From: Hyphomicrobiales bacterium
GTDB taxonomy: Bacteria; Pseudomonadota; Alphaproteobacteria; Rhizobiales; Beijerinckiaceae
DNA length: 64,000 nt
Direction of reading: 5' to 3'
Assembly (NCBI GenBank): GCA_930633495.1
Contig: CAKNFJ010000001.1
Coordinates: 1,795,001 to 1,859,000 of the forward strand
A program made the position numbers and the translations under genes. The notes beneath the pieces are model-generated. The model did not search any database and was not told where the DNA came from. It saw only the letters and a program-made list of their open reading frames with translations. Shown piece after piece: positions 26,862 through 35,671 of this stretch (positions are counted from its first letter, which is position 1; each line of letters begins with the position of its first letter).

Positions 26862-27383
26862 TCAGCGGCAGAAATCGGCGCAGCCGGCGGCCCAGAACGG
26901 CGCCCCGGGCTCGACCGGCGGAACCGAGGGCCTCGGCTTGCGGCCGGGCAGCTCGCCGGGAACCGGCTTGACCGCTTCCCACCAGCCATGTGCGCATTGC
27001 GACCGATAGGCCATCTGGTCCGAGATCGACGTGCCCTCCCGTTCCAGCACGGCGTCGAGCGCCGCACAGGCTTCGCGCAACCGCCGGTCATGCACATCGT
27101 CCGGCGCATTGGCGTAGTCATGGAAGGCTTCCGTGAAAGCTTCCATCTCGCGGGCGATATGCGGCCAGTCGGCGCGTCCGAGATTCCAGGCGTCCATCCA
27201 TTCGCGCACCACCGTCTCGACAGCCTCCGCCTTCGGCTTGTCCTTGACCTTGCGCGCCGTGGTCAGCATGTGGCGCATCAGTTCGGCGCGGGCATGCGCA
27301 TGGCGGGCGCGCAGCGCCGCCTCCTGCATCTGCACGATGGCATCGGCGGCCTCCCGCTGCAGCGTTTCGACGAAATGCGGCAT
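26862..27383 (-). CDS. Unknown helical protein at the end of the nucleoside-hydrolase operon
   Basis: A 173-residue protein with no signal peptide or membrane helix. Residues about 1-125 are strongly helical (VETLQREAADAIVQMQEAAL... and REWMDAWNLGRADWPHI...). A short Trp-containing turn and a Pro-rich tail ending in Cys-Ala-Asp-Phe-Cys-Arg follow. I recognise no family. ATG 27383 is preceded by AAGGAA; a TTG at 27398 is also possible. The start lies 11 bp after the nucleoside hydrolase stop, so it is probably translated from the same mRNA. A link to nucleoside use is inference from position only. Confidence 0.7.
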   Translation of the reverse strand: MPHFVETLQREAADAIVQMQEAALRARHAHARAELMRHMLTTARKVKDKPKAEAVETVVREWMDAWNLGRADWPHIAREMEAFTEAFHDYANAPDDVHDRRLREACAALDAVLEREGTSISDQMAYRSQCAHGWWEAVKPVPGELPGRKPRPSVPPVEPGAPFWAAGCADFCR

Positions 27384-27394
27384 GGGGCGTTCCT

Positions 27395-28324
27395 TCAAGG
27401 CAAGGTGGCGAGGCGTTCGATCATCCGCTCGAACAGCTCATGGGCCTGCACGGCCGAGACGACATGGGCGTTGGGCGCGCGCTTGAGACGGCCGTTCCAG
27501 TCGATGGTGGTGCGGCCGCGCAAGGGGCCCTCGCCGGTCTCGACCGCGACGAAGCAATCGCGCCCGTCGAAGAGCTCCGGCCAGAGCAGCCAGGCGACGA
27601 CGCAGGGGTCGTGCATCGGATGGCCGTCGCTGCCGAGTCCGCCGGGACGCGGACGCGTGAGCATGCCGTGGACGGCCTTGCCGGCGGCGTTGCCGAGGCC
27701 GCCGATGCGCTCGATCTGCGCATGGCTGGCGATCGCCTGCAGGGTGATGCCAAGGCCGAACATCACGATGGGGCGGCCGCAGCCGAAGATCACCGCCGCG
27801 GCATGCGGGTCGACATAGGCGTTGAACTCGGCGGCCGGTGTGATGTTGCCGAGCCCGATGGCCCCGCCCATCAGCACGATGCGCTTCACCTTCGGCAGGA
27901 TGTCGGGGGCCAGCCGGAAGGCCAATCCGAGGTTGGTCAGCGGCCCGAGCGGGCAGAGCGTGATGCCGGCCTCCGGAGCGGCACGGCAGATATCGATGAT
28001 CGCCTGCGCCGCATGGCCGGGCGCGGCTTCGCTTGCGGGGGTGGGAAGGTTTGCGCCTGCCAACCCGTCGGGTCCGCAGACGAATTCGGCGGTTTCGAGC
28101 GGGAGGACGAGCGGTCCTTCGGCACCGCGATGGACGGGGATGTCGCCGCGACGGGCGAGGTCGCGAATGCGCAGCGCGTTCGTCGTGGTCTGCGCGACGG
28201 ATACGTTGCCGGCGACCGTGGTGATCGCCCTGAGATCGATCCGCTCGGCGCTGGCGAAGGCGAGCAGCAGGGCGACGGCATCGTCCTGGCCCGGATCGGT
28301 GTCGATGACGATGGCTTCGCGCAT
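27395..28324 (-). CDS. Inosine-uridine-preferring-type nucleoside hydrolase
   Basis: A 309-residue enzyme of the IUNH family, which cleaves the N-glycosidic bond of ribonucleosides to base and ribose using a Ca2+ bound by an aspartate cluster. IDTDPGQDD (7-15) supplies Asp10, Asp14 and Asp15; EFNAYVDP (166-173) supplies substrate-binding Asn168; HDP (238-240) supplies His238 and the last Ca2+ ligand Asp239. There is no signal peptide, so it acts in the cytoplasm on imported nucleosides. It starts 3 bp past the stop of the ABC ATPase gene, tying it to a CUT2 transporter and an FGGY kinase. Base preference cannot be read from the sequence. Confidence 0.93.
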   Translation of the reverse strand: MREAIVIDTDPGQDDAVALLLAFASAERIDLRAITTVAGNVSVAQTTTNALRIRDLARRGDIPVHRGAEGPLVLPLETAEFVCGPDGLAGANLPTPASEAAPGHAAQAIIDICRAAPEAGITLCPLGPLTNLGLAFRLAPDILPKVKRIVLMGGAIGLGNITPAAEFNAYVDPHAAAVIFGCGRPIVMFGLGITLQAIASHAQIERIGGLGNAAGKAVHGMLTRPRPGGLGSDGHPMHDPCVVAWLLWPELFDGRDCFVAVETGEGPLRGRTTIDWNGRLKRAPNAHVVSAVQAHELFERMIERLATLP

Positions 28325-28327
28325 GGA

Positions 28328-29089
28328 TCAGGCGGCCTTGGCATTGCCGGCCATGATCATATGGGCGATGTCGTCGGGCTGGAGGTCGCCGAGCGGCCGG
28401 TCGACATATTTGCGGCCCGCCCCCATGATGACGACGCGGTCGGCCAGCGCCACCACGTCGCGCATGTTGTGGCTGATCAGGATCACGGTGCGTCCGTCCG
28501 CCTTGAGCTTGCGGATGAGGTCGAGGACGAGCGCGCTCTCCTTGACGCCGAGCGCGGCGGTCGGTTCGTCCATGATGATGATCTCGGCATTCCAGCGCAG
28601 CGCGCGCGAGATCGCGACCGCCTGACGCTGGCCGCCGGAAAGCCGCTCGACGGGGCGCGTCATGTCGGTGACGGCGGCGGAGAGCTGCGAAAGATAGCGC
28701 TGCGATTCCGCGATCATCTTCTTCTTGTCGAGGATGCGCAGGAAGGGCAGCAACACCGGCCGCGTCAGTTCCGAGCCCATGAAGACGTTCTGGGCGATGG
28801 AGAGACGCGGCGCCAGCGCGAGGTCCTGGTAGATCGTCGCGACGCCATTCTCGAGCGCGTCATGCGGCGAGGCGAAGGTGACCGGCTTGCCGCGCAGGCT
28901 GATCGTTCCGCTCGTCGCCTCCTCGGCGCCCGAGATCACCTTGATCAGGCTCGACTTTCCGGCGCCGTTGTCGCCGCAAAGCGCCACGACCTCGCCCGGA
29001 AAGATGTCGAGATCGACATCGCGCACGGCGACGACGGGGCCGTAGCTCTTGCCGATGCCACGCAGCGAGAGGAGCGGTGTGGGTGTCAT
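28328..29089 (-). CDS. Sugar/nucleoside ABC transporter ATP-binding protein (CUT2 type, single domain)
   Basis: A 253-residue single ATPase domain: Walker A GDNGAGKSSL (about 40-49), Q-loop IYQD, signature LSGGQRQAVAISRAL, Walker B IIIMDEPTAALG, and switch His in LISHNM. The closest well-known type is FrcA (fructose) in rhizobia, in which one short ATPase serves a permease of the RbsC family. RbsA-like proteins have two such domains; here there is only one, so it must homodimerise. The neighbouring binding protein and permease are of the same system. It lies after the binding-protein gene, with a 94-bp palindromic repeat in the gap. Confidence 0.93.
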   Translation of the reverse strand: MTPTPLLSLRGIGKSYGPVVAVRDVDLDIFPGEVVALCGDNGAGKSSLIKVISGAEEATSGTISLRGKPVTFASPHDALENGVATIYQDLALAPRLSIAQNVFMGSELTRPVLLPFLRILDKKKMIAESQRYLSQLSAAVTDMTRPVERLSGGQRQAVAISRALRWNAEIIIMDEPTAALGVKESALVLDLIRKLKADGRTVILISHNMRDVVALADRVVIMGAGRKYVDRPLGDLQPDDIAHMIMAGNAKAA

Positions 29090-29120
29090 GGGCTGTCCCG
29101 GGTATTGCGGAGCGGCTTGC

Positions 29121-29214
29121 CGTCATTCTCGGGCGAAGCAGGGCTTCGACCCGAGAACCTCAGGACGAGAGGGTGCTGGTTTCCGTCATGCCCGGGGCAA
29201 GCCCGGGCATGGCG
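29121..29214. repeat. Dispersed palindromic repeat, 94-bp copy
   Basis: Starts CGTCAT and ends ATGGCG. The left hairpin is TCTCGGG...CCCGAGA with an enlarged loop. The centre, CCTCAGGACGAGAGGGTGCT then GGTTTCC, matches the copy at 39586-39668 in the same orientation. The right hairpin is ATGCCCGGG...CCCGGGCAT. It lies in the operon between the binding-protein and ATPase genes. Confidence 0.85.
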
Positions 29215-29223
29215 GCTGGCACG

Positions 29224-30180
29224 TCACTTCTTCAGGAACTGCTGGACGTTGTTCTTGTCGACCAGCACGGCGTCGGTGAAGAGATAGGGCCCGGAGGTGA
29301 TGCTCTCCTTCGGCTTCTTGTCGACGACGATCGCCTGGATCGCATCCACCGCCTGCTTGCCCATTTCCTCGAAGGGCACGGCAACGGTCGCCATGAAGGT
29401 CGAGTTCGGGTCAGCGATGCGCTCGTAGCTCTCCTTGCCGCCGTCGACCGAGACGAGCGGGATCTGACCCTTCTTCACGCCCTGAGCCTGCAGCAGGTCG
29501 TCGATGATGTAGGCCTGCCCGTCGAAGGAAGCCCAGATGCCGTTGATCTTGCCCTGGTTCTGCAGCAGCAACGCCTGCATGCCGGCGCGGACATCGTCGC
29601 GCCAGCTCTGGGTGCGCGCCATCGAGAACTTACCGAGCTCCTTCACCGCCTGGTTTTCGGCGAGGACGGCATCGAGCAGCCTGCCGCGGATGCGCGAGGC
29701 GACGTTGAGATCGAAGCGGGCCGAGACGATGTTGCCCTGATAGCCGAGCTGGCCGAGCAGATAGAGCGCGGCGTCGGCACCGACCTTGTACTCGTTGGTC
29801 TGGATGTCGAAGAGCGCATGCGGGCTCGCGCCCGACTGCACGGTGATCACCGGGATCTTGGCGTCCTTCGCCGCCTTGAACTGGGCGTCGGCCTCGACCG
29901 GCTTGCCCATGGCGATGATGATGGCGTCGACCTTCTTGGCGATCAGCGCGTCGAACTGCTCGGCATGCTTCGGCAGCGCGCCTTCCGAGTTCAGCAGCGT
30001 GACGTTCCAGCCCTTGGCCTTGGCGGCGGCCGCCGCGGCGTTGGCGACGCGGGCGTGCGTCTCCGACGAAAACTGGAAGCCGACGATGCCGACCTCGAAC
30101 GCGCTCGCCGACTGGCCGAGCGCGACGAGCGCGGCGGCGGCCAGCAGCATCTTCCTCAATCCAAATCCCTTGCCGAACAT
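29224..30180 (-). CDS. CUT2-type periplasmic sugar/nucleoside-binding protein
   Basis: A 318-residue protein with a signal peptide (cleavage near residue 27, QSASA). The mature part is an RbsB-type periplasmic-binding fold: VGIVGFQFSSETH at the first strand, FDALIAKKVDAIIIA in the first hinge segment, and IPLVSVDGGKESY in the second lobe. It captures the substrate for the ABC transporter encoded on either side. GGAGGGGAGAG lies upstream of ATG 30180. Ligand identity is open; the nucleoside hydrolase in the operon points to a nucleoside or a ribose-like sugar. Confidence 0.92.
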   Translation of the reverse strand: MFGKGFGLRKMLLAAAALVALGQSASAFEVGIVGFQFSSETHARVANAAAAAAKAKGWNVTLLNSEGALPKHAEQFDALIAKKVDAIIIAMGKPVEADAQFKAAKDAKIPVITVQSGASPHALFDIQTNEYKVGADAALYLLGQLGYQGNIVSARFDLNVASRIRGRLLDAVLAENQAVKELGKFSMARTQSWRDDVRAGMQALLLQNQGKINGIWASFDGQAYIIDDLLQAQGVKKGQIPLVSVDGGKESYERIADPNSTFMATVAVPFEEMGKQAVDAIQAIVVDKKPKESITSGPYLFTDAVLVDKNNVQQFLKK

Positions 30181-30215
30181 GTGAACTCTCCCCTCCAGTG
30201 TTGTTCTGTGCAGCC

Positions 30216-31172
30216 TTAGACCTTGAACGCCGCCTTCTTCATCGCGCTCGCCGAGAAAGCGACCGAGCCGATGATGATCGCGCCCAGCACGATGTCCTGA
30301 ACGTAATAGGGCGCGCCGAGCAGCACCAAGCCGTTGCCGAGCACCTTGAGCACCAGCGCAGCAAACACCGTGCCGGGCACGTTGGGCTTGCCGGGATCGA
30401 ACATCGTCATGCCGAGCAGCACCGCGGCGATGGCGTAGAGCAGGTAGTCGCCCGCCATGTTCGGCGCGGCCGAGGACAGGTTGGCGGCGAGCAGCATCGC
30501 CATGATGCCGGCGAAGATCCCGGCGAGCAGCAGGCCGATGCGCTTCATCCGGGCCGTGGCGATGCCAGCGAGGCGCGCGGCCTCATCCGCCTCGCCGGTC
30601 GCGACCATATGAGCGCCGGTCTTCGTCCATTTGACCAGGCCCCAGGCGAAGAGCGTGGCGCCAGCCATCCAGAGCACGAGATTGGGGATGCCGAATGAGT
30701 AGCCGCGGGCGAGCCCGGTGAAGCCGACCGGCCAGCGGCCGACGAAAGCGACGCCCTGGGTGATCATGAAGGCGAGGCCCTTGGCGATGGCGGCAGTGCC
30801 GAGCGTCATGATCAGCGAGGGGATGCGCAGCACGGTGACGCCGTAGCCGTTCAGCGAACCGAGCACGATGCCGACGCCGAGCGCGGCCGCCACGGCGACG
30901 GCCGGCGGATATTGCGCATGGACCATCCAGCCGCAGACGACGGCCGCGAGGCTCGCCATTTCCGCGACGGAGAGATCGAGCTCGGCCACGGTGAAGGCGA
31001 GCGCGAAACCGAGCGCCAGGATCGCGAGGAAGCTCGTATCCTTCAGGACGTTGATGATGTTGGTGGCGCTGGCGAAATTCGAAGCGAAGATCAGGAAGAA
31101 GAGGATCAACGCCAGCCCGGCGATCGCCGTGCCATAGCGTCCGATCAGCTCGCGCGGGTCGATGCGGCCCAA
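30216..31172 (-). CDS. CUT2-type ABC transporter permease
   Basis: A 318-residue protein with about eight to ten hydrophobic helices. It has the family landmarks AELDLSVAEMASLAAVVCG (about 63-81, equivalent to the 'GIDLSVG' block of RbsC) and SLNGYGVTVLRIPSLIMTLGT. It homodimerises with the short ATPase. The start is a TTG at 31172 with AGGGAG seven bases upstream. It lies 141 bp downstream of the kinase gene and 35 bp before the binding-protein gene, an unusual order: permease, binding protein, ATPase. Confidence 0.92.
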   Translation of the reverse strand: MGRIDPRELIGRYGTAIAGLALILFFLIFASNFASATNIINVLKDTSFLAILALGFALAFTVAELDLSVAEMASLAAVVCGWMVHAQYPPAVAVAAALGVGIVLGSLNGYGVTVLRIPSLIMTLGTAAIAKGLAFMITQGVAFVGRWPVGFTGLARGYSFGIPNLVLWMAGATLFAWGLVKWTKTGAHMVATGEADEAARLAGIATARMKRIGLLLAGIFAGIMAMLLAANLSSAAPNMAGDYLLYAIAAVLLGMTMFDPGKPNVPGTVFAALVLKVLGNGLVLLGAPYYVQDIVLGAIIIGSVAFSASAMKKAAFKV

Positions 31173-31313
31173 CTCAGGCTCCCTTGGCTATGGGGCGGAT
31201 CGGTGCGGGAATCCCGATGCCGCGGCGAACGAAGGTAGCGCCGGTCGGGAGCATGACGGGAACTCTTTGCATCGGGCTGTTCGCGGCTGGCATCGTCGGC
31301 ATGAGAAGCGTTC

Positions 31314-32831
31314 TTACGAGGTCGGTTCCGGATTGACGAGACCGGGCAGCGCAGCCGCGCTCTGCGCCAGCGCCGCAAGCTCGGCCGAGATCGGTGCCAG
31401 CGCTGCCTCGCTGCGGCGATAGAGGGCGTAGAGCGCATCATAGGCAGGACGCCGGGCCGAATCGGGCTCGTAGCGTCGTGCCACCCCGGCAAGCGCATCC
31501 TGCGCGGCTTCCAGCGAGGCGAAGCGCCCGAGGCCGGTCCAGGCGATGATCGCGGCACCGAGCAGACCAGGCTCCCGGGCGCGGCCGACCGCGACCGGAC
31601 GATTGCTCAGATCGGCCTTGATCTGGGCCCAGACCGGATTGGCTGCAGCCCCGCCGCCGAACCGGATTTCACCGACCGGAGCGCCGAGCGCCGCTTCCGC
31701 CCGCTCCAGCACGAGGCGGTTCAGGCAGGCGACACCCTCCAGCACGGCATAGGCCAGATCGGTCGCCCCGTGCTGGCGGCCGAGCCCGATGAAGGCGCCG
31801 CGCAGATTCGGGTTCCAGTAAGGCACGCGCTCGCCCTGCAGATAAGGCAGGAAGATCAGCGGTTGCGGATGGCGCCGGCCGGCGAGGAGGCGATCGATAT
31901 TGTCCCCGACCCGTCCGGAGACGCCGAGCAGATCGATCAGCCAGGTCGCGGTGTCGGCGCCGTTCTGGCTCGGCCCGCCGAGATGCCAGAGCCCACCCCA
32001 GTCGATGGAGATGAGCCCCTCGGCCTCGGCCTGACGCGGATCGAGCACGCCGAGGACCTCCGTCGTGCCGGAGATGTTGTAGGCGTGGCCTGCCCGCAGC
32101 GCGCCGAGCCCGGCGACAGCCGCCCAGGTGTCGTTGCAGCCGCAGAAGACCGGGACGCCCGCGAGCCGGTCCAGGGGCGCCGGCAAGCCGGGCTGGATCG
32201 CTCCGACGATATCGCAAGGGCCGAGAATGGCCGGAACGATGCTGGCCGGAAGGCCGAGCGCGGCGAACGCCGTCCCGCTCTCGCCAGCCTCCATGCCGGC
32301 GATGAGACGCGCCATCGAGACGGGGTCGCTGGCCTGCCGGCCCGTCAGCCGGAAATTCAGATAGTCCTTGGGCTCCAGCACGCAGGCGAGGCTGCGGAAC
32401 GCCTGCGCCTCCTCGCCGGCAAGCCAGGCGAGGCGCGCAAGTGGATGGAAGGCGTTGATGCGCGCCGCCTCCGGGTGACGGCCGAGCGTTCCGCGCAGGC
32501 GCTCCGCCGCCGCCGCCGAACGCGTGTCCTTCCAGGTCAGGGCCGGGCGCAGTTCCCGCCCATCCTCTCCGAGGAAGACCTGCGTGCGCGTTACACCGCA
32601 GATCGCGACGCCCTCGACGCGCCCGAAGAGCGCCGGCTCATCCCGGGAGAGCTGGCCCACGGCCTCCGTGAAAAGCGCCCACCACGCCCTGGCCTCCACC
32701 TCCGAGCGGCCGAGGTGATCGTCGAGCGTCGGACCGGCCAATGTGCATTCGGCCAGAGTCGCTCCGCTCGGGTCGATCAGCGCTGCCCGAAAGCTGCTGC
32801 CGCCGAGATCGCAGGCGAGCACTGCGCTCAT
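31314..32831 (-). CDS. FGGY-family carbohydrate kinase
   Basis: A 505-residue protein, the usual FGGY length. The N-terminal ATPase-fold phosphate-1 motif is LACDLGGSSFRAAL (about 5-18). The second domain has the FGGY signature region ending FGGGAAANPVWAQIKADL (about 405-422) and ISGTTEVLG. FGGY enzymes phosphorylate xylulose, ribulose, glycerol, erythritol and similar polyols or ketoses. The pairing of a CUT2 transporter with a FGGY kinase is common for such sugars; pairing with a nucleoside hydrolase is not. First gene of the operon; ATG 32831 gives the correct N-terminus, and the further open frame upstream is not family-like. Confidence 0.9.
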   Translation of the reverse strand: MSAVLACDLGGSSFRAALIDPSGATLAECTLAGPTLDDHLGRSEVEARAWWALFTEAVGQLSRDEPALFGRVEGVAICGVTRTQVFLGEDGRELRPALTWKDTRSAAAAERLRGTLGRHPEAARINAFHPLARLAWLAGEEAQAFRSLACVLEPKDYLNFRLTGRQASDPVSMARLIAGMEAGESGTAFAALGLPASIVPAILGPCDIVGAIQPGLPAPLDRLAGVPVFCGCNDTWAAVAGLGALRAGHAYNISGTTEVLGVLDPRQAEAEGLISIDWGGLWHLGGPSQNGADTATWLIDLLGVSGRVGDNIDRLLAGRRHPQPLIFLPYLQGERVPYWNPNLRGAFIGLGRQHGATDLAYAVLEGVACLNRLVLERAEAALGAPVGEIRFGGGAAANPVWAQIKADLSNRPVAVGRAREPGLLGAAIIAWTGLGRFASLEAAQDALAGVARRYEPDSARRPAYDALYALYRRSEAALAPISAELAALAQSAAALPGLVNPEPTS

Positions 32832-33174
32832 GGCAAACGCGTTTCCGGCAACGCCGCGAGAGACGCCAACGCGCCCGCGATGGCTGCGCCCTGTGTCCCG
32901 CCGCGACCGGCGAGCAAGCGATGGGGAGAGATTTTCTTCAAAGGCTTGGAAGGCCCGATCCGTCGGCGGCTCCAAGAGCCTTCTCCGATTTGGGCCATCG
33001 TGGTCAAGCCGCTGCGATTTCGGCTCTAGCGACGCGGCCGAAAACGCCCTGTCGCGCGATGCCGCCTTCGCAAGGCCCCCTTGGGAAACACAATGAAACA
33101 ATCCAGCAACATGCGTTCGGCACGGGGGAAACAGACGGGGCGTATCCGATGATCCGCATCACCATCGGAACACC
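32832..33174. other. Intergenic region upstream of the FGGY kinase operon
   Basis: 343 bp between divergent genes. It must hold the promoter of the five-to-six-gene kinase/transporter operon (minus strand) and that of the small membrane protein and two-component genes (plus strand). No regulator gene lies beside the operon. I see no good palindrome, hairpin or small gene. Confidence 0.5.
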
Positions 33175-33450
33175 ATGTCGAATCTCGTTTCATCATCGCG
33201 CCACGCTTCCAGGAGCGTCGTTTTCTTCAACCCGGGATGGATCGCCGTTTCGGCGGTCGGCACTCTGTGGGCCGCGGCATTGCTTCTGCGCCTCTTCGGC
33301 GCCGACCCGATCGACAGCGTCACCGCCTGCCGCCACGCCTTCTACCGCGACCCGCTGATCGGGCAGGAGCGCAGCATCGGGCCGGCCCGCCTCGCGCCGG
33401 ACGGCGCCATGACCTGCGCGGGCGTGACCTACCGCGCCACCGTGCGATGA
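33175..33450 (+). CDS. Small single-span membrane protein of unknown function
   Basis: A 91-residue protein with one hydrophobic helix (WIAVSAVGTLWAAALLLRLFG, about 22-42) and a short C-terminal domain holding two cysteines (TACRHAFYRD... and TCAGVTYRATVR). The pair of Cys on the likely periplasmic side could form a disulfide. I recognise no family. It lies 27 bp before the response regulator gene on the same strand and may be a small partner of that two-component system. The assignment as a gene rests on the helix and on position. Confidence 0.5.
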   Translation: MSNLVSSSRHASRSVVFFNPGWIAVSAVGTLWAAALLLRLFGADPIDSVTACRHAFYRDPLIGQERSIGPARLAPDGAMTCAGVTYRATVR

Positions 33451-33477
33451 CGGCTGCACAGGAACCGCAGGTCCGAT

Positions 33478-34227
33478 ATGGTTGCGTTGCTTGAAATAAC
33501 GGACATCCAAGTGAGTGCACCGGCACATATCCTGATCGTCGAGGACGACCGCGAAATCAGTACGCTGGTGGCGCGCTACCTGTCACAGAACGGCATGCGT
33601 GCCTCGACGGTGCGCGACGGGCGCGAGATGGACCGCGCCCTGCGGGACGGCCGCTTCGACCTGATCGTGCTCGACCTCAACCTGCCTGACGAGGACGGCC
33701 TGTCGATCTGCCGCCGGCTGCGCCCCACCATGGCCGTGCCGATCATCATGCTGACGGCCCGCAGCGAGGATGTGGACCGGATCATCGGCCTGGAGATGGG
33801 CGCCGACGACTATCTCGGCAAACCCTTCAACCCGCGCGAACTGCTGGCGCGCATCCGCGCCGTGATGCGCCGGCAGAGCGGCGGACAACCGGATGCGGCC
33901 GAGCCCCCCGGCTCCTTCGTCTTCCTCGGCTGGACGCTGAATGCGAACAATCGCGAGCTGACCAACCCGGATGATGTCCGGGTTGCCGTGACCGGAGCGG
34001 AATTCGACCTGCTCCGCGTGTTCTGCGAACGCCCGGGACGGGTGCTCTCGCGCGACATCCTGCTCGACCTGACGCAGGGCCGCACGGCCGCGCCCTATGA
34101 GCGCAGCATCGACATCCTGATCAGCCGCCTGCGCCAGAAGATCGAGCGCGAACCGCGCGAGCCGGAACTGATCAAGACGATCCGCTCGGGAGGCTACCTG
34201 TTCACCCCGGCCGTCGAGCGGCAATGA
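33478..34227 (+). CDS. OmpR-family response regulator
   Basis: A 249-residue protein. The receiver domain (about 16-130) has the acidic pair Asp23/Asp24, phospho-acceptor Asp66 (LDLNLPDEDG), Thr93 and Lys115. The C-terminal winged helix (about 145-245) ends RSGGYLFTPAVE, as in OmpR-type DNA-binding domains. A GTG at 33511 is a possible shorter start that would trim the non-conserved first 11 residues. Its stop overlaps the start of the sensor kinase gene by 4 bp, so the pair is co-translated. The close family includes envelope and osmotic regulators; the stimulus is not visible. Confidence 0.93.
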   Translation: MVALLEITDIQVSAPAHILIVEDDREISTLVARYLSQNGMRASTVRDGREMDRALRDGRFDLIVLDLNLPDEDGLSICRRLRPTMAVPIIMLTARSEDVDRIIGLEMGADDYLGKPFNPRELLARIRAVMRRQSGGQPDAAEPPGSFVFLGWTLNANNRELTNPDDVRVAVTGAEFDLLRVFCERPGRVLSRDILLDLTQGRTAAPYERSIDILISRLRQKIEREPREPELIKTIRSGGYLFTPAVERQ

Positions 34228-35552
34228 CCCGGCTGCTTCGCCTGCCTGCCCGGATCGGCAGCCAGATCGCGCTTTTGGTGGTCGGCATCATCGGCCTTCT
34301 CTACCTGGTCCTCGCCGCGACGCTGATCCTGTATGCGCCGCGCAACAGGCCGGGCCCGCCCGCGCTCGAGACCGTGGCCGCGATCACGCGGCTCGTCGCG
34401 CAACTGCCGGTGGATACGCGGCCGAATGCCGTCGATGCGGCGAACAAGGCGGATCCGCGCTTCCGGTTCGCGCTGGGCCAGCCGGGACAGGCCGCCGCCC
34501 TGCAGGCGCCAGGGCATTTCGAGATCGATCCGCTGGCCCAGCGGCTCGGCAGCGGCTTTCGCGTCACCGCCAACCCGGCAGCCGGCGGCGGCGGGCCGCC
34601 TCGCCAGTTGTCGATCGTCTTTCCGGACGGCACGGGCCTGAATGTCGAGCTTGTGCCCGACGCGATGGGACCTCCGCCGCCAAGGCCGTTCTCCGTCCTG
34701 GTCATCGCCACGATCGTCCTCGTCGGCCTCAATGTCGGCGCCCTGACCATCTGGGCCTCGCGCGGCATCACGGCGCCGCTGGCGCGGTTCGCCTCGGCCG
34801 CCGAGGAGTTCTCGATCGATCGCGATCCGTCGCCCCTGCGTGAGGAGGGGCCGGTGGAAGTCCGCACCGCGGCGCGTGCCCTGAACCGGCTGAGGGACCG
34901 CATCCACGCGATGTTCGCGGATCGAACCCGCATGCTGGCTGCGATCAGCCACGACCTGCGCACGCCGATCACGCGCATGCGCCTGCGGGTCGAGTTTATC
35001 GAGGACGAGGCTCTCCGCGGACAGTTCACGCGCGACCTCCAGCACATGGACACCATGGTCCAGGGCGCCCTCTCCTATCTCCGCGACGCCAATCGCCGCG
35101 AGAAGCACGTCGCCGTCGATCTTTCGAGCCTGCTTCAGACCGTCGCCGACGAATTCAGCGACATGGGGCACGGCATCGGCTACAAGGGCCCGCGGCGCGT
35201 GGTCGTGAACGGCGATGCCCAGCAGCTCGAACGCGCCGTGACCAACCTCGCCGAGAACGCGGTGCGCTATGGCAAGGACGTCTCCATCCGCCTGCGCGAG
35301 GATGCCGAGACATTCCTGATCGAAGTTGCCGACGACGGTCCCGGCATTCCCGAAGGCGACCGGCATCGTCTGCTCGAACCCTTCATGCGCGGCGACGAGG
35401 CACGCGGGCGGATCGGATCGGAAGGCTTCGGCCTCGGTCTCGCCATCGCCCAGTCGATCGCGCTCGCCCATGGCGGCAGCCTGACACTGCACGACAACCA
35501 TCCGCGCGGCCTGCTGGTCCGCATCGCCCTGCCGAGGCCGAAAGCCCCCTGA
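34224..35552 (+). CDS. EnvZ-like sensor histidine kinase
   Basis: A 442-residue inner-membrane kinase. One helix at about 14-37, a periplasmic domain of about 120 residues rich in Pro and Gly, and a second helix at about 156-178 are followed by HAMP, HisKA with His243 in ISHDLRTPITR, and HATPase (N-box NLAENAVRY, G1 DDGPGIP, G2 GFGLGLAIA). Layout and H-box match EnvZ-type sensors. ATGA overlap with the response regulator gene makes it that protein's partner. What it senses is unknown. Confidence 0.93.
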   Translation: MTRLLRLPARIGSQIALLVVGIIGLLYLVLAATLILYAPRNRPGPPALETVAAITRLVAQLPVDTRPNAVDAANKADPRFRFALGQPGQAAALQAPGHFEIDPLAQRLGSGFRVTANPAAGGGGPPRQLSIVFPDGTGLNVELVPDAMGPPPPRPFSVLVIATIVLVGLNVGALTIWASRGITAPLARFASAAEEFSIDRDPSPLREEGPVEVRTAARALNRLRDRIHAMFADRTRMLAAISHDLRTPITRMRLRVEFIEDEALRGQFTRDLQHMDTMVQGALSYLRDANRREKHVAVDLSSLLQTVADEFSDMGHGIGYKGPRRVVVNGDAQQLERAVTNLAENAVRYGKDVSIRLREDAETFLIEVADDGPGIPEGDRHRLLEPFMRGDEARGRIGSEGFGLGLAIAQSIALAHGGSLTLHDNHPRGLLVRIALPRPKAP

Positions 35553-35671
35553 CCTGTGGGCGCGCCGAGCGCGCCTACAACTTTCAACGGGCGCGAAACA
35601 TTCGGCAACATTGGCGCCGGTTTTTCGCCCGACCCACCCATGACAGTCCCGGAGAACCGAACGGGACAGAC

